From CADEED01 sp039930985 (lineage in GTDB: Bacteria > Pseudomonadota > Gammaproteobacteria > Steroidobacterales > Steroidobacteraceae), in assembly GCA_039930985.1 (NCBI GenBank), contig JBDTSV010000185.1:1-20136 (forward strand): a stretch of 20,136 nucleotides of DNA, given 5' to 3'. The notes under the pieces were generated by a model. That model did no database searches. It saw nothing but the letters and a program-made list of their open reading frames with translations, and had not been told where the DNA came from. The position numbers and the translations under genes were made by a program. Shown here in pieces: positions 1 to 7,797 of the stretch. The stretch's first letter is position 1; every line of letters starts with the position of its first letter.

Positions 1-207
1 GACAACCGGCTCATCTCGCGCTTGGCGAAGCTCGCCGGCGCGCCACGCAGCGCGGCCGCAGGCGTCGAATTGCACGTGCATTGCGGCGCGCGCGTGAGCG
101 GCGGCGCGCCACTCATGACAGTGCACGCGCAGACTCGTGGTGAGCTCGCCTACGCGCTGCATTATCACCGCGAGCATCCGGGAACCATCGAGCTGTCGAT
201 GTCATGA
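1..207 (+). CDS. Thymidine phosphorylase-family protein, C-terminal fragment
   Basis: The frame is open from the first base and gives the last 68 residues of a pyrimidine/nucleoside phosphorylase. It contains the motif AKLAGAPRSAAAGVELHVH followed by a short glycine-rich stretch and TRGELAYALHYH, which match the C-terminal domain of the thymidine phosphorylase / AMP phosphorylase family. These enzymes phosphorolyse a nucleoside or nucleotide to the free base and a (deoxy)ribose phosphate in the cytosol. The stop overlaps the next start codon in an ATGA arrangement, so this gene and the PRPP-synthetase-like gene are probably translationally coupled. The substrate cannot be decided because the catalytic domain lies outside the window. 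Confidence 0.85.
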   Translation, partial: DNRLISRLAKLAGAPRSAAAGVELHVHCGARVSGGAPLMTVHAQTRGELAYALHYHREHPGTIELSMS

Positions 208-1094
208 CCGGCATCTGCTTTTCATTTCCGGACAACAAACCTTTCGGTCGCAAGCTCGCCGCGGCGCTCGGCGCCGAACACGCGCTCATCGATACGCATG
301 TCTTCCCCGATGGCGAGACGCGCGTGCGGCTCGACGGCGACTGCGCGCGTCGCGAGGTGATCATCGTCGGCGGCGGACGCGGCGCCAACGACAAGGCGCT
401 GCCGCTGCGTTTCGCGGCGGACGCGGCGCGCTCGCTCGGCGCACGGCGCGTCGGGCTGGTATCGCCGTACCTCGCGTACATGCGCCAGGACAAGCAATTT
501 CATGCCGGCGAGGCGGTAAGCGCTCTGTCGTATGCGCGTTTTCTCTCGGAGACGTTCGACTGGCTGGTGACGGTGGATCCGCACCTGCACCGGTTGGCCT
601 CGCTCGAAGCAACATTCTCGATTCCGGCGCGGTGCGTTTCCTCCATGCCGGCGATGGCCGAGTGGATAGCCGCCAACGTGCCGCGTCCCGTGCTCGTCGG
701 TCCGGATGACGAGAGCGCGCAGTGGGCGCGCGAACTGGCGCGGCTGCTGTCGGCACCGTGGCTCACGCTCGCGAAGACACGTGGCGGGGATCACCAGGTG
801 GCGGTGACGCTTCCCGATCCGGCGCCGCTTGCCGATCGATCGCCGGTGATCGTCGACGACATCGCATCCACGGGGCGGACGATCGTCGAGACACTCAAGG
901 CACTGCAGCGCGTTCAGGCCTCGCCCGCGACTTGCATCGTGGTGCATGCGGTGCTGGCGCCGGAGGCCGAGTCCGCGATCAGGGCGGCCGGAGCGGTGCG
1001 GTTGGTGAGCACGAACACGGTCGCGCATGCCAGCAACGGAATCGACGTGGCTCCGCTCGTGGCGGCTTCCGTGCGGGAGATCCTGACCCCCTGA
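204..1094 (+). CDS. Ribose-phosphate pyrophosphokinase (PRPP synthetase)-like protein
   Basis: A 296-residue cytosolic protein of the PRPP synthetase family, which makes 5-phosphoribosyl-1-pyrophosphate from ribose 5-phosphate and ATP. Recognisable elements are FPDGET (residues 34-39), the ATP/flexible-loop region SPYLAYMRQDKQF (87-99), TVDPHLHR (123-130, the usual VDxH site) and the PRPP loop VIVDDIASTGRT (215-226). It is slightly shorter than housekeeping Prs (about 310-320 residues), and the MRQDKQF loop differs from the usual ARQDR, so it is probably a paralogue rather than the essential enzyme. The ATG lies in an ATGA overlap with the upstream phosphorylase, suggesting joint work on nucleotide salvage or pentose-phosphate recovery. 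The stop falls within a tandem repeat of CTGACCCC (1083-1098). Confidence 0.85.
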   Translation: MTGICFSFPDNKPFGRKLAAALGAEHALIDTHVFPDGETRVRLDGDCARREVIIVGGGRGANDKALPLRFAADAARSLGARRVGLVSPYLAYMRQDKQFHAGEAVSALSYARFLSETFDWLVTVDPHLHRLASLEATFSIPARCVSSMPAMAEWIAANVPRPVLVGPDDESAQWARELARLLSAPWLTLAKTRGGDHQVAVTLPDPAPLADRSPVIVDDIASTGRTIVETLKALQRVQASPATCIVVHAVLAPEAESAIRAAGAVRLVSTNTVAHASNGIDVAPLVAASVREILTP

Positions 1095-1281
1095 CCCCCT
1101 GAGAGTCCGTAGTCCTGCGGATTTCAATCGGCAAGGAATGCGTGCGCATCACCGACCGGCGCGGGCAGGCCCGCGCCACCCGTCGCGGCATGCGCAAAAC
1201 TACTGACGCAGCGCCCGCGGGACAGCGCCTAGAATTTCGAGCATCGGCGTTGACCGCACCGACGACCCGAAAGGAAATTCC
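1095..1281 (+). promoter_or_regulatory. Intergenic region upstream of the CBS gene, with hairpin and CGTAG box
   Basis: This 187-bp gap holds no convincing ORF. It contains GTCCGTAG at 1105-1112, a variant of the CGTA-type boxes seen in the other intergenic regions, and a perfect inverted repeat with 9-bp arms GGCGCGGGC / GCCCGCGCC (1158-1166 and 1169-1177) separated by AG. The hairpin has no following T-run, so it is not a standard terminator. TAGAAT at 1230-1235 could be a -10 element, but I see no good -35 at normal spacing. A clear ribosome binding site (AAAGGAAA, about 1270-1277) precedes the CBS start. Confidence 0.35.
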
Positions 1282-1737
1282 ATGGACGTTGCAGATATCA
1301 CTCGCCGCAACCCGATCACCATCCGGCCGACGGACGATGTGATGGCCGCCGCGCAGCTCATGAGAGAACACCATATCGGCTACCTGGTCGTTGCCGAAAC
1401 TGACTTCAACGACGACATCGTGAGGCCCATCGGCGTACTCACCGATCGCGACATCGTCGTCGGCATCGTCGCCCGCGGTGTGGATCCGAGCTCGGTCACC
1501 GTGCGCGACGTCATGACCGCCAAGCCGGTGACGGTCACGAGGGCTGATTCGGTCGCCAGGGCCACGCAGGAAATGCGCCGCATCGGTGTGCGCCGACTGC
1601 CGGTGGTCGGCTCGCTCGGAGAACTCGACGGCGTGCTGTCGCTCGATGACGTGCTCGATGCGATCTCGGGCGACCTGCAGAATCTTGCCGGCGCGATTCG
1701 CAACGAACAGCGCGTCGAGAAATCGCTTCGGCCATAA
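1282..1737 (+). CDS. CBS-domain pair protein
   Basis: A 151-residue cytosolic protein made almost entirely of two CBS domains, about residues 5-65 and 72-130. The first has the typical D-I-x-x-x-N-P-I-T-I opening and ends in GVLTDRDIVVGIVARG; the second begins RDVMTAKPVTVTR and ends in GVLSLDDVLDAIS. Such stand-alone Bateman modules bind adenine nucleotides and act as energy or redox sensors; which ligand or partner is used here cannot be read from the sequence. The start is supported by the AAAGGAAA ribosome binding site. It is the first gene of a same-strand run with a flavodoxin-like protein, small membrane and DUF proteins and a cytochrome c. Mycobacterial hypoxia-induced Rv2626c has the same two-CBS architecture. 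Confidence 0.9.
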   Translation: MDVADITRRNPITIRPTDDVMAAAQLMREHHIGYLVVAETDFNDDIVRPIGVLTDRDIVVGIVARGVDPSSVTVRDVMTAKPVTVTRADSVARATQEMRRIGVRRLPVVGSLGELDGVLSLDDVLDAISGDLQNLAGAIRNEQRVEKSLRP

Positions 1738-1741
1738 GACC

Positions 1742-2275
1742 GTGACTACCGCCAGGCGCATTCTCGTCGTCCACTACTCCCTGAGCGGCAACACCGAACG
1801 AGTGGCCGACGATCTTGCGTCACGGCTCGGTGCCGAGCGCGAGAAGATAGGCGAGGCCGGGAACCGGCGGGGATTGCTCGGCTATGTGCGAGCGGTGCAC
1901 GACAGCATTCGCGAGCGGCCGGCCGTGCTCACCGACCTCGACAGGAATCCGGGCGACTATGCGCTGACGCTGATCGGTACGCCGATCTGGGCCGGCAAGA
2001 TGACGCCCGCGGTAAGGGCCTATCTACGTCTGAACCGCGGCAGGTTCAACGAGATGGCGTTCTTCACCACTTCCGGTTCGACGGCGGCGCAGAAGGTGGT
2101 GCCCGCCATGGAGCAGCTGGCGGGACGCCGGGCCGTGGCGTTCGCGGGGTTCGACTACGGCGACCTCAAGACCCCGGCGCTCTACGAGGGGAAGATTTCC
2201 GCCTTCGTCGAGGCGCTGAAGGTCGGACACACGTGCCCGACAGACGGCCAGGAGCAAGCACATGCGGCGGCATGA
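1742..2275 (+). CDS. Flavodoxin-like protein
   Basis: A 177-residue protein starting at a GTG four bases after the CBS stop; the frame is open further upstream, but that part overlaps the CBS gene and has no family resemblance. The N-terminus is a beta strand followed by the FMN phosphate loop HYSLSGNTERVA (residues 11-22). Later come a TLIGTPIWAGKMTPAVRAYL segment and AFFTTSGSTAAQKV, both typical of flavodoxin/NAD(P)H-quinone reductase-like folds. It probably binds FMN and carries electrons or reduces a small molecule in the cytosol; the redox partner is unknown. There is no strong ribosome binding site, so translation is probably coupled to the CBS gene. The end overlaps a small ORF. Confidence 0.85.
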   Translation: MTTARRILVVHYSLSGNTERVADDLASRLGAEREKIGEAGNRRGLLGYVRAVHDSIRERPAVLTDLDRNPGDYALTLIGTPIWAGKMTPAVRAYLRLNRGRFNEMAFFTTSGSTAAQKVVPAMEQLAGRRAVAFAGFDYGDLKTPALYEGKISAFVEALKVGHTCPTDGQEQAHAAA

Positions 2276-2375
2276 GTGGCAGAAGGAATCGCTTGCAGTT
2301 GCGCAGATGCGCAAACCACCGGCGCCGGCCAACGCAAGGCTCGACGCCATCCTCGGCGCGGCGAGAGGAGACTGA
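2262..2375 (+). CDS. Candidate small protein, 37 residues
   Basis: This short frame fills the gap between the flavodoxin-like gene and the DUF2892 gene. It starts with ATG at 2262, preceded at a 7-base spacing by AGGAG (2250-2254), a near-ideal ribosome binding site. It overlaps the flavodoxin end by 14 bp and stops two bases before the next ATG. The predicted peptide begins MRRHEWQKESLAVAQMRK, is basic at its N-terminus and has no membrane segment or recognisable domain. Position and Shine-Dalgarno sequence support it; no homology is known to me. The alternative is that this is only an untranslated spacer. Confidence 0.5.
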   Translation: MRRHEWQKESLAVAQMRKPPAPANARLDAILGAARGD

Positions 2376-2377
2376 CA

Positions 2378-2581
2378 ATGTCGATCGAACGGGTTGTCTT
2401 TGCCTTCGCCGGCGTCCTGATCCTGGCGAGCCTGGCGCTCGCTTATTTCGTCGGCCCGTACTGGCTGGCCTTGGCGGCCATCGTCGGCTTCAACCTCGCG
2501 CAGTCGGCGTTCACGGGGTATTGCCCCGTTGCGTACGTTCTGAAGAAGTTGGGCCTGAAATCCGCTGGCGCCTTCGGCTGA
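2378..2581 (+). CDS. DUF2892 (YgaP-like) small inner-membrane protein
   Basis: A 67-residue protein with two transmembrane segments (about residues 8-25 and 27-45) followed by TGYCPVAYVLKKLGLK. This is the YgaP-type transmembrane domain (DUF2892), in which the short G-x-C-P turn after the second helix is conserved. In YgaP the same domain follows a rhodanese; here it stands alone. The ATG at 2378 is chosen because GAGAGGAG (2363-2370) lies directly upstream and the protein then begins at the family's normal position. An upstream extension in the same frame would give a non-membrane N-terminus without homology. Function is unknown; the family often occurs near sulfur, redox and low-oxygen genes. 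Confidence 0.85.
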   Translation: MSIERVVFAFAGVLILASLALAYFVGPYWLALAAIVGFNLAQSAFTGYCPVAYVLKKLGLKSAGAFG

Positions 2582-2621
2582 GTGGCCGCCTGGTAGTTTG
2601 TCATTCCCAAGGATGGATCCC

Positions 2622-2966
2622 ATGAACGATCGAACCAACCGCAATGCTGCTGACGCTGGCCACGCGCTCGCTGACCGCGTCCTCAAGGGCGATGCCATCA
2701 AGTCGGGTGCCGTCACCGCCCGCGCCGTCAGGAGTCGCACCGGCAAGCGCCCACGCGTCACCCAACCGCCCAGCAATTCCATCGTGACCCGCAGCTCCGC
2801 CTACCTCGAACCGGAGCAGCGTAAGGCGATGATCGCCGAATCGGCGTATTTTCGATCCGCGCACCGCGAATTCGAACCGGGCCACGAGGTTGATGACTGG
2901 CTCGCCTCCGAAGTGGAGATCGATGCTGCGCTGGCGCGCGGCGATCTGCCGCGATTCGTGGAGTGA
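2622..2966 (+). CDS. DUF2934 domain protein
   Basis: A 114-residue soluble protein. The C-terminal part has the DUF2934 signature: IAESAYFRSAHREFEPGHEV then DDWLASEVEID (residues 71-101), where the G-H-E-x-D-D-W core is diagnostic. The N-terminal 60 residues are polar, basic and probably disordered. The domain has no established biochemical role; it is common in small stress-associated proteins of proteobacteria. I chose ATG 2622 because AAGGA (2609-2613) sits at a normal distance; an ATG at 2613 is also possible. The TGA overlaps the start of the following cytochrome gene, indicating co-translation. Confidence 0.8.
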   Translation: MNDRTNRNAADAGHALADRVLKGDAIKSGAVTARAVRSRTGKRPRVTQPPSNSIVTRSSAYLEPEQRKAMIAESAYFRSAHREFEPGHEVDDWLASEVEIDAALARGDLPRFVE

Positions 2967-3400
2967 TGTCGCGGATGTGGCGACTTCGCAGCCTGGGAGC
3001 GATCGCATTGCTGGGCATCGCCGTCGCGTCCTGTTCCGCCATGCGCCCGGCTGAGCGAGCGGCAAATTCGGGCCAGGAACTTTTCCAGCGGCATTGCGCG
3101 AGCTGTCACGGCGAGACCGCGCAAGGGCACGGCCCGGTCGCGCCGTTCAGCACGGTGGCTGTGCCCGATCTGACGCGTATTGCCGAGCGGCGTGGCGGCG
3201 GGTTTCCGGCGCTGGAAATTTTCCGGATCATCGACGGGCAGGCGCCCCTCGCCGCGCATGGACCGCGCCACATGCCGGTGTGGGGTTACGAATTCTTCGG
3301 CGAGGACAGCGACGATCGCATCGCGCATCAACAGGCGACCGAGCGCGTCGACCGTCTCGTGCAATACCTGGCATCGATACAGCGCGCGCCCCACCCGTAA
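2966..3400 (+). CDS. Monoheme c-type cytochrome, probable lipoprotein
   Basis: A 144-residue protein with an export signal (residues 1-22) ending in a lipobox-like VASC, so Cys23 is probably lipidated. The heme attachment site is CASCH (Cys44, Cys47, His48), and HMPVWG (Met103) supplies the expected distal methionine. It should be a membrane-anchored periplasmic electron carrier. The ATG overlaps the previous stop; a GTG one codon upstream (2963) is an equally close alternative. It ends the co-directional run starting at 1282, tying that run to respiration, and could donate electrons to the cbb3 oxidase whose first gene lies at the window's right end. Only 8 bp separate its stop from that of the convergent HlyD-type gene. 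Confidence 0.85.
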   Translation: MSRMWRLRSLGAIALLGIAVASCSAMRPAERAANSGQELFQRHCASCHGETAQGHGPVAPFSTVAVPDLTRIAERRGGGFPALEIFRIIDGQAPLAAHGPRHMPVWGYEFFGEDSDDRIAHQQATERVDRLVQYLASIQRAPHP

Positions 3401-3408
3401 AGAAATTC

Positions 3409-4599
3409 TCAGTCCGTACGCACCCGCACGCCGTCGCGCACCGCGTCACTGGGATAGGCGATCACCGTGGCTCCCGCCTCGATGCCTCCGAGCACCGTCG
3501 CAACCTCTTCACCGCGCTGTCCGACCTTCACCGGCGTGAGGCGGACGCGGCCGTCCTCAACGCGGAAAGTCGCCCATTCCTCGCCATGCCGAAAGAGTGC
3601 GGACAGTGGGATGCGTAACGCGTTTTCTTCGCGCGCGACCTCGATCGACGCATCGACCCGGTAACCGTCGGCCACGCGATCGAGCGCGGCCGGATTGGGC
3701 AGGAAGTCCACCAGCACGTCGACGCGCTGCTCCTCGATGCCGAGCGCCGACACTTTCGTGTAGCCCGATGGCTCGATGCGCCGCACGCGTCCGGCAAGCC
3801 GTACGCCGCCCGCGTCGAGCTCGACGAAAGCCTGTTCCTGGATACGCGTGGCCTCGGTCGACAACACGTCGATGCGCGCCTCGAGGCGCCGCAAGTCGCC
3901 GAGCTCGAGAATCGGAGCGCCGACCCCGAGCGCGATCTCGCTCTCCTGGTTGACGTGCAACACGACGCCGTCGATGGGCGCGAGCATCGTCCAGGCATTG
4001 CGCGCCCCGCTGCCATCACGGAGCGATTCGCCCTGACGCAATGCCGCGCGCGCCTGCTCGAGATCGTGCTGGACGGCATCGGCCTCAAAATGGGCGGCCT
4101 CGGCATCCTTGCGCCGCAGTTCGAGCGTCACCGCCGCGCGCTCCTGCTCGGTCTTCGACGCGTAGCCCTGTTTGCCGAGCTCCTCGATCCGCCGGTGTTC
4201 GTTCTCCGCCTGAAAAGCGGCCGCTTCGGTCTGCCGCACCAGCGACCGCGCGCGCGACGCCTGCGCCGCCGCGGCTTGGATGCGAGCCGCGAGTTCGGCG
4301 CGGGTGCGCGCATCGAGCATCTGCGCGGCATTCGGCACGATGACCGCGACCGCGTCTCCACGCCGCACGCGATCGCCGACGCGCAAAGCAGGGCGCATGA
4401 GCATGCCCGCGACCGGCGCGGCCACCACGAAACGGTCGCGCACACGCGTGATGCCGTCTTCTTCGACCAGCAAGGTGAAAGTACCGCGATCCACCTGCGC
4501 GATCTCCACCAGCACCGGCGTGGGTCGCAGCAGCCAGAAAAGCGCGGCGCCGCCGAGCGCGCCTGCCACGATGCCGAAGATCCATTTCTTGTGTGTCAT
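3409..4599 (-). CDS. HlyD/MacA-type membrane fusion protein
   Basis: A 396-residue periplasmic adaptor. One N-terminal membrane anchor (about residues 5-23) is followed by a barrel/lipoyl half (VVAAPVAGMLMRPALRVGDRV), a long alpha-helical hairpin rich in Ala, Glu and Arg (about 95-190), the second lipoyl half (APIDGVVLHVNQESEIALGVG) and a C-terminal beta-barrel region. Adaptors of this kind link an inner-membrane transporter to an outer-membrane channel. The ATG at 4599 lies one base after the permease stop, so this is the third gene of an ABC exporter operon. An in-frame start 36 bases upstream would lie inside the permease gene and is unlikely. No outer-membrane factor is visible in the window. 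Confidence 0.88.
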   Translation of the reverse strand: MTHKKWIFGIVAGALGGAALFWLLRPTPVLVEIAQVDRGTFTLLVEEDGITRVRDRFVVAAPVAGMLMRPALRVGDRVRRGDAVAVIVPNAAQMLDARTRAELAARIQAAAAQASRARSLVRQTEAAAFQAENEHRRIEELGKQGYASKTEQERAAVTLELRRKDAEAAHFEADAVQHDLEQARAALRQGESLRDGSGARNAWTMLAPIDGVVLHVNQESEIALGVGAPILELGDLRRLEARIDVLSTEATRIQEQAFVELDAGGVRLAGRVRRIEPSGYTKVSALGIEEQRVDVLVDFLPNPAALDRVADGYRVDASIEVAREENALRIPLSALFRHGEEWATFRVEDGRVRLTPVKVGQRGEEVATVLGGIEAGATVIAYPSDAVRDGVRVRTD

Positions 4600-4600
4600 G

Positions 4601-6961
4601 TCAGTCCCGGGTCTTGAGCACGCCGATGAGATCAAGCTGGTCGATCCGTCTGCGCACGATGAAGGCGGTCACGATTCCGGCCCCGAGCATCACGAGGCTC
4701 GCGAGCGTGTAGGTCCCCGAATCGACGACGAAGGGAATGCGGAATTCTTCCGCGGAGATGAGCTTCAGGATCAATGCGGCGAGCGCCGTGCCGGCGAACC
4801 AGCCGATCGGCAATGCGATGAGCATCTGCGCGGCGATCTGCCCAAGCAATGTCCACGACACCTCCGCGCGCGTGAATCCCATGACGCGCAGCGTCGCCAG
4901 TTCCCACGACTGCTCGGCCAGCGTGATGCGCGCGCTGTTGTAGACCACGCCGACGGCGATGCACATGGCGAACGTCGACAGGATCGCCGCGAACATCAGC
5001 AGGTTGTGCTGCGAGGTGGCGCGAAAGTGCGCGACCATGCGGCGCTTGTCGCCGGCCGCGGCGATGCGCGGCGTATTGCGCACACGCTCGAAGAACGCGG
5101 CGTCCTGCGTCGCGTCGAGTCGCACTCTCGCGAAGTTGAACGTGTCCCCCTCGCCGACCAGGCGCGCGGCGTCGCGGCGTGTGAGATAGCCGTACATGCC
5201 CATGAGATCGCCGGATTCCGCGGTCACGTGCATGCGTCGCACGCGGCGCGTGCCTTCGAGCGGCTCGACGTCGACGCTGTCGCCAGGACGCAGGTCGAGC
5301 GCGCGCGCCAGGCGGTCGTTGAGAATCAATGTGCCGGGCACCAGCGGCAAGTTGCGGTAGTTGGCGTCCTGGACGCGCTTGAGATTCGCGCCGGGCTCGA
5401 TGCCGATGAGTGCGGTGCGATATTCGCGCGAGCCGTGGCGCAGGCGAACCGGCACGGTGCGCGCGGCTTCCGCGGTCAACACCCCCGGCATACGCCGGAT
5501 TTCGCCGAGACCGCTCATCTGCGTCGGCTCATTGAGCGCGATCATCACGTCGGCACGATCGCGGCGGAACAGTTCCGCGTCGACCAGGCTGTCGAACGCG
5601 TCGCCCCACCAGGTCCCGGCGATGATAATGGCGACGGAACTCGCGATGCCGAGTGTCGTCAACACCGCGCGCAACGGCCGCCGTTCGAGCTCGCGCACTA
5701 CCATGCGTGCGGGCGCTGACAGCAACCGACCCAGGCGCAGGCGCTCGAGCAGGGTGCGATGAAAGTGGGCCGGCGCCGGCGGACGCATCGCCTCGGCGGC
5801 CGGCAGGCGAATGACGGCGCGTACTGCTGTCAACGTTGCCGCGATTCCGGCAAATGCGGCCAGCAATACCGCGGAGCTGACCACCCAGGCTTCGAGCGAG
5901 AAGCGAAATTCCGGAAAGGAAAATACGCGCGCGTACAGTCCGGTCATCCATCGCCCGAATGCAATGCCGACGCCGAGGCCAATCGCCACGCCGAGGACGA
6001 CCGTCGCCGCGGTGAAGGCGAAGTAGTGGGCGCCGATCGTCCGGTCGCCATACCCCATGGCCTTGAGCGCGGCGATCTGCGTTCGCTCGGTTGCAATGTG
6101 GCGGCTGATGAGCACGTGCAGCAGGAACACCGCAACGGCTAAGAACACCGCAGGCAGCACGGTACCGAAGACGCGCTGCTCTTCGATCTCCTGCGTCAGC
6201 ATCTTGTGCGAGAGCTGATCCTTGCGCGCGTAGGCGCCGATCGCGCCGTACGGCGCGAGCAAGCGGTCCAGCGCGCCGATGACGTGCACGGGGTCCGCAC
6301 TGGAATCGAGCCGTACCGACAACAGGTTGAATGCGCCGCGCAAGTCATAGGCGGCGGCCAGTCGTTCCTCAGGCATCCACAGCACACCAAAGCGCGTGTC
6401 GTCGGCGAAGCCGCCCTGGGAAGCCGCGAAGATATACGCGGGCGACAGCGCGATTCCGTTGACGCGCACGCTTTGATAGCGGCCGTTCATGAGAATCGAG
6501 AGGCGATCGCCGGGCACGATGCCGCGCGCGCGCGCGAATGACTGGCTGAGGAGCACGCCCGAGGCGTCATCGGGTTCGACCCAGCGGCCGCGCGCCAGTA
6601 CCACGCGATTCATGCCGACGTCCGGCCGTGCAGGCAGCGAGACGATCTGTCCGGTCATGACGTCGATCGCGCCTGGAACGGTGATGGTGGTGGCCGCCGC
6701 CACACTCATGTCGAGATCGAGCACGCCGGGTATTGCGCGCAGGCGGTTCAGCAGCGCCCGCGGTGCGCGCCGGACCGGCGCGAACACGTGCGCGAAACGC
6801 GCGGATTCATAATAATCGTCGCGCAGACTCGCCAGGGAAGCGTGCGCCGACAGCGAGCCGATGTAGCCGCCGACGCCGCTCGCCACCACCAGTGCGATGG
6901 TGATCACCTGCGAACGCAGGCGCCACAGGTCGCGCAGCAACTTGCGGTCGAGTGCTCTCAC
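4601..6961 (-). CDS. ABC transporter permease, FtsX/MacB type with two FtsX modules
   Basis: A 786-residue inner-membrane protein with two repeats of the FtsX arrangement: one membrane helix, a large periplasmic domain, then three helices. The first helix is near residues 17-38 (VITIALVVASGVGGYIGSL), a helix bundle lies around 270-375, another single helix follows near 430-450 (AVLTTLGIASSVAIIIAG), and the last three helices lie near 650-775. This resembles the exporter/lipoprotein-handling permeases rather than importers. It starts with GTG in a GTGA overlap with the ATPase stop and is followed one base later by the membrane fusion gene, so the three proteins form one unit. The substrate is unknown; lipids, peptides or drugs are all possible. 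Confidence 0.88.
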   Translation of the reverse strand: MRALDRKLLRDLWRLRSQVITIALVVASGVGGYIGSLSAHASLASLRDDYYESARFAHVFAPVRRAPRALLNRLRAIPGVLDLDMSVAAATTITVPGAIDVMTGQIVSLPARPDVGMNRVVLARGRWVEPDDASGVLLSQSFARARGIVPGDRLSILMNGRYQSVRVNGIALSPAYIFAASQGGFADDTRFGVLWMPEERLAAAYDLRGAFNLLSVRLDSSADPVHVIGALDRLLAPYGAIGAYARKDQLSHKMLTQEIEEQRVFGTVLPAVFLAVAVFLLHVLISRHIATERTQIAALKAMGYGDRTIGAHYFAFTAATVVLGVAIGLGVGIAFGRWMTGLYARVFSFPEFRFSLEAWVVSSAVLLAAFAGIAATLTAVRAVIRLPAAEAMRPPAPAHFHRTLLERLRLGRLLSAPARMVVRELERRPLRAVLTTLGIASSVAIIIAGTWWGDAFDSLVDAELFRRDRADVMIALNEPTQMSGLGEIRRMPGVLTAEAARTVPVRLRHGSREYRTALIGIEPGANLKRVQDANYRNLPLVPGTLILNDRLARALDLRPGDSVDVEPLEGTRRVRRMHVTAESGDLMGMYGYLTRRDAARLVGEGDTFNFARVRLDATQDAAFFERVRNTPRIAAAGDKRRMVAHFRATSQHNLLMFAAILSTFAMCIAVGVVYNSARITLAEQSWELATLRVMGFTRAEVSWTLLGQIAAQMLIALPIGWFAGTALAALILKLISAEEFRIPFVVDSGTYTLASLVMLGAGIVTAFIVRRRIDQLDLIGVLKTRD

Positions 6962-7668
6962 CAGTGCAGTTCCGCGGGGCTGAGGCGTTGCGTGTTGACG
7001 TGCGACGAGGCGATACGCCCGTCCGCCAGCTGGATCACGCGGTGCGCGAGACCGGCAATCGTCGCGTTGTGGGTGATCACGATGGTGGTCGTGCCGAGCT
7101 CCTCGTTGGCGCGCACCAGCGCCTCGAGCACCATGCGGCCGGTCTCGATGTCGAGCGCGCCGGTCGGCTCATCGCACAGCAGACACTCCGGGCGTTTCGC
7201 GAGCGCGCGGGCGATGGCCACGCGCTGCTGCTCGCCGCCGGACAGTTGCGCCGGAAAGTGATCGAGTCGTTCGGCGAGACCCACCAGCGCCAGAGCGTCG
7301 GCGGGCACCATGGGCGAGGGAACGATGTCGGTCACGAGCTCGACGTTTTCACGCGCCGTGAGGCTCGGGATGAGGTTGTAGAACTGGAACACGAACCCGA
7401 CATGCTCGCGCCGGTAACGGGTCAGCTCCTTCTCGCTGGCGTGCGACAGGTCGTGATCGCGCCAGCACACGGTGCCGGCGCTCGGCACATCGAGGCCGCC
7501 GAGGATATTGAGCAGCGTCGACTTGCCGCTGCCCGAGGGTCCGAGCAGCACGACGAACTCCCCTGAGGCGATGTCGAAGCTCACCCCGCGCAGTGCATGC
7601 ACGGGCACCTCGCCAACCTGGTACACCTTCGTGAGGCCGGCGGCATGAAATACGGTGTCGCCTGGCAT
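6958..7668 (-). CDS. ABC transporter ATP-binding protein (LolD/MacB-type)
   Basis: A 236-residue ATPase of the LolD/MacB branch. Walker A is GPSGSGKST (residues 43-51), a Q-loop lies at VFQFYNL, the signature is LSGGEQQR (142-149), Walker B ends with CLLCDEPTG (D166, E167) and the switch histidine is in VITHN. It powers the FtsX-type permease encoded immediately downstream, whose start overlaps this stop. The operon starts at ATG 7668 and is divergent from the diheme cytochrome gene. The shared intergenic region carries several CGTA-type boxes, so it may be co-regulated with respiration genes. Confidence 0.93.
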   Translation of the reverse strand: MPGDTVFHAAGLTKVYQVGEVPVHALRGVSFDIASGEFVVLLGPSGSGKSTLLNILGGLDVPSAGTVCWRDHDLSHASEKELTRYRREHVGFVFQFYNLIPSLTARENVELVTDIVPSPMVPADALALVGLAERLDHFPAQLSGGEQQRVAIARALAKRPECLLCDEPTGALDIETGRMVLEALVRANEELGTTTIVITHNATIAGLAHRVIQLADGRIASSHVNTQRLSPAELHW

Positions 7669-7797
7669 GCGTGCAATTTAGGCGTCTCGCGCCGACGCGG
7701 GGATGCGCAAGCGTGCGTAGTGGCCTCCGGAGAACTGCGTACGGTCTCACACGTATATGAGCGCCCATGGAGATTGGGGAATGATGGTTTCCACCAC
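7669..7797. promoter_or_regulatory. Divergent promoter region with three CGTA boxes
   Basis: This 129-bp gap separates the exporter operon (-) from the diheme cytochrome (+). It contains TGCGTA at 7714-7719 and again at 7736-7741, exactly 22 bp apart, and the 14-mer CACGTATATGAGCG at 7750-7763. The 14-mer recurs at 8501-8514 in front of the universal stress gene, and the surrounding 12-mer GTGCGTAGTGGC (7713-7724) recurs at 19347-19358 in front of ccoN. TATATG within the 14-mer could alternatively serve as a -10 element. Binding of a shared regulator is inferred, not shown. Confidence 0.45.

Noticed and set aside
1083..1098. Tandem CTGACCCC repeat at the end of the PRPP-synthetase-like gene as a phase-variation tract
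   Set aside because: Only two copies, and slippage would alter only the last residue or so; more likely accidental.
222..1127. Minus-strand open frame (301 codons) opposite the PRPP-synthetase-like gene
   Set aside because: No recognisable domain; the plus-strand protein carries all expected motifs.
4280..5719. Long plus-strand open frame (479 codons) opposite the permease and adaptor genes
   Set aside because: It is antisense to two well-supported genes, its product is rich in Arg, His and Ala without any family signature, and such frames are expected opposite GC-rich genes.
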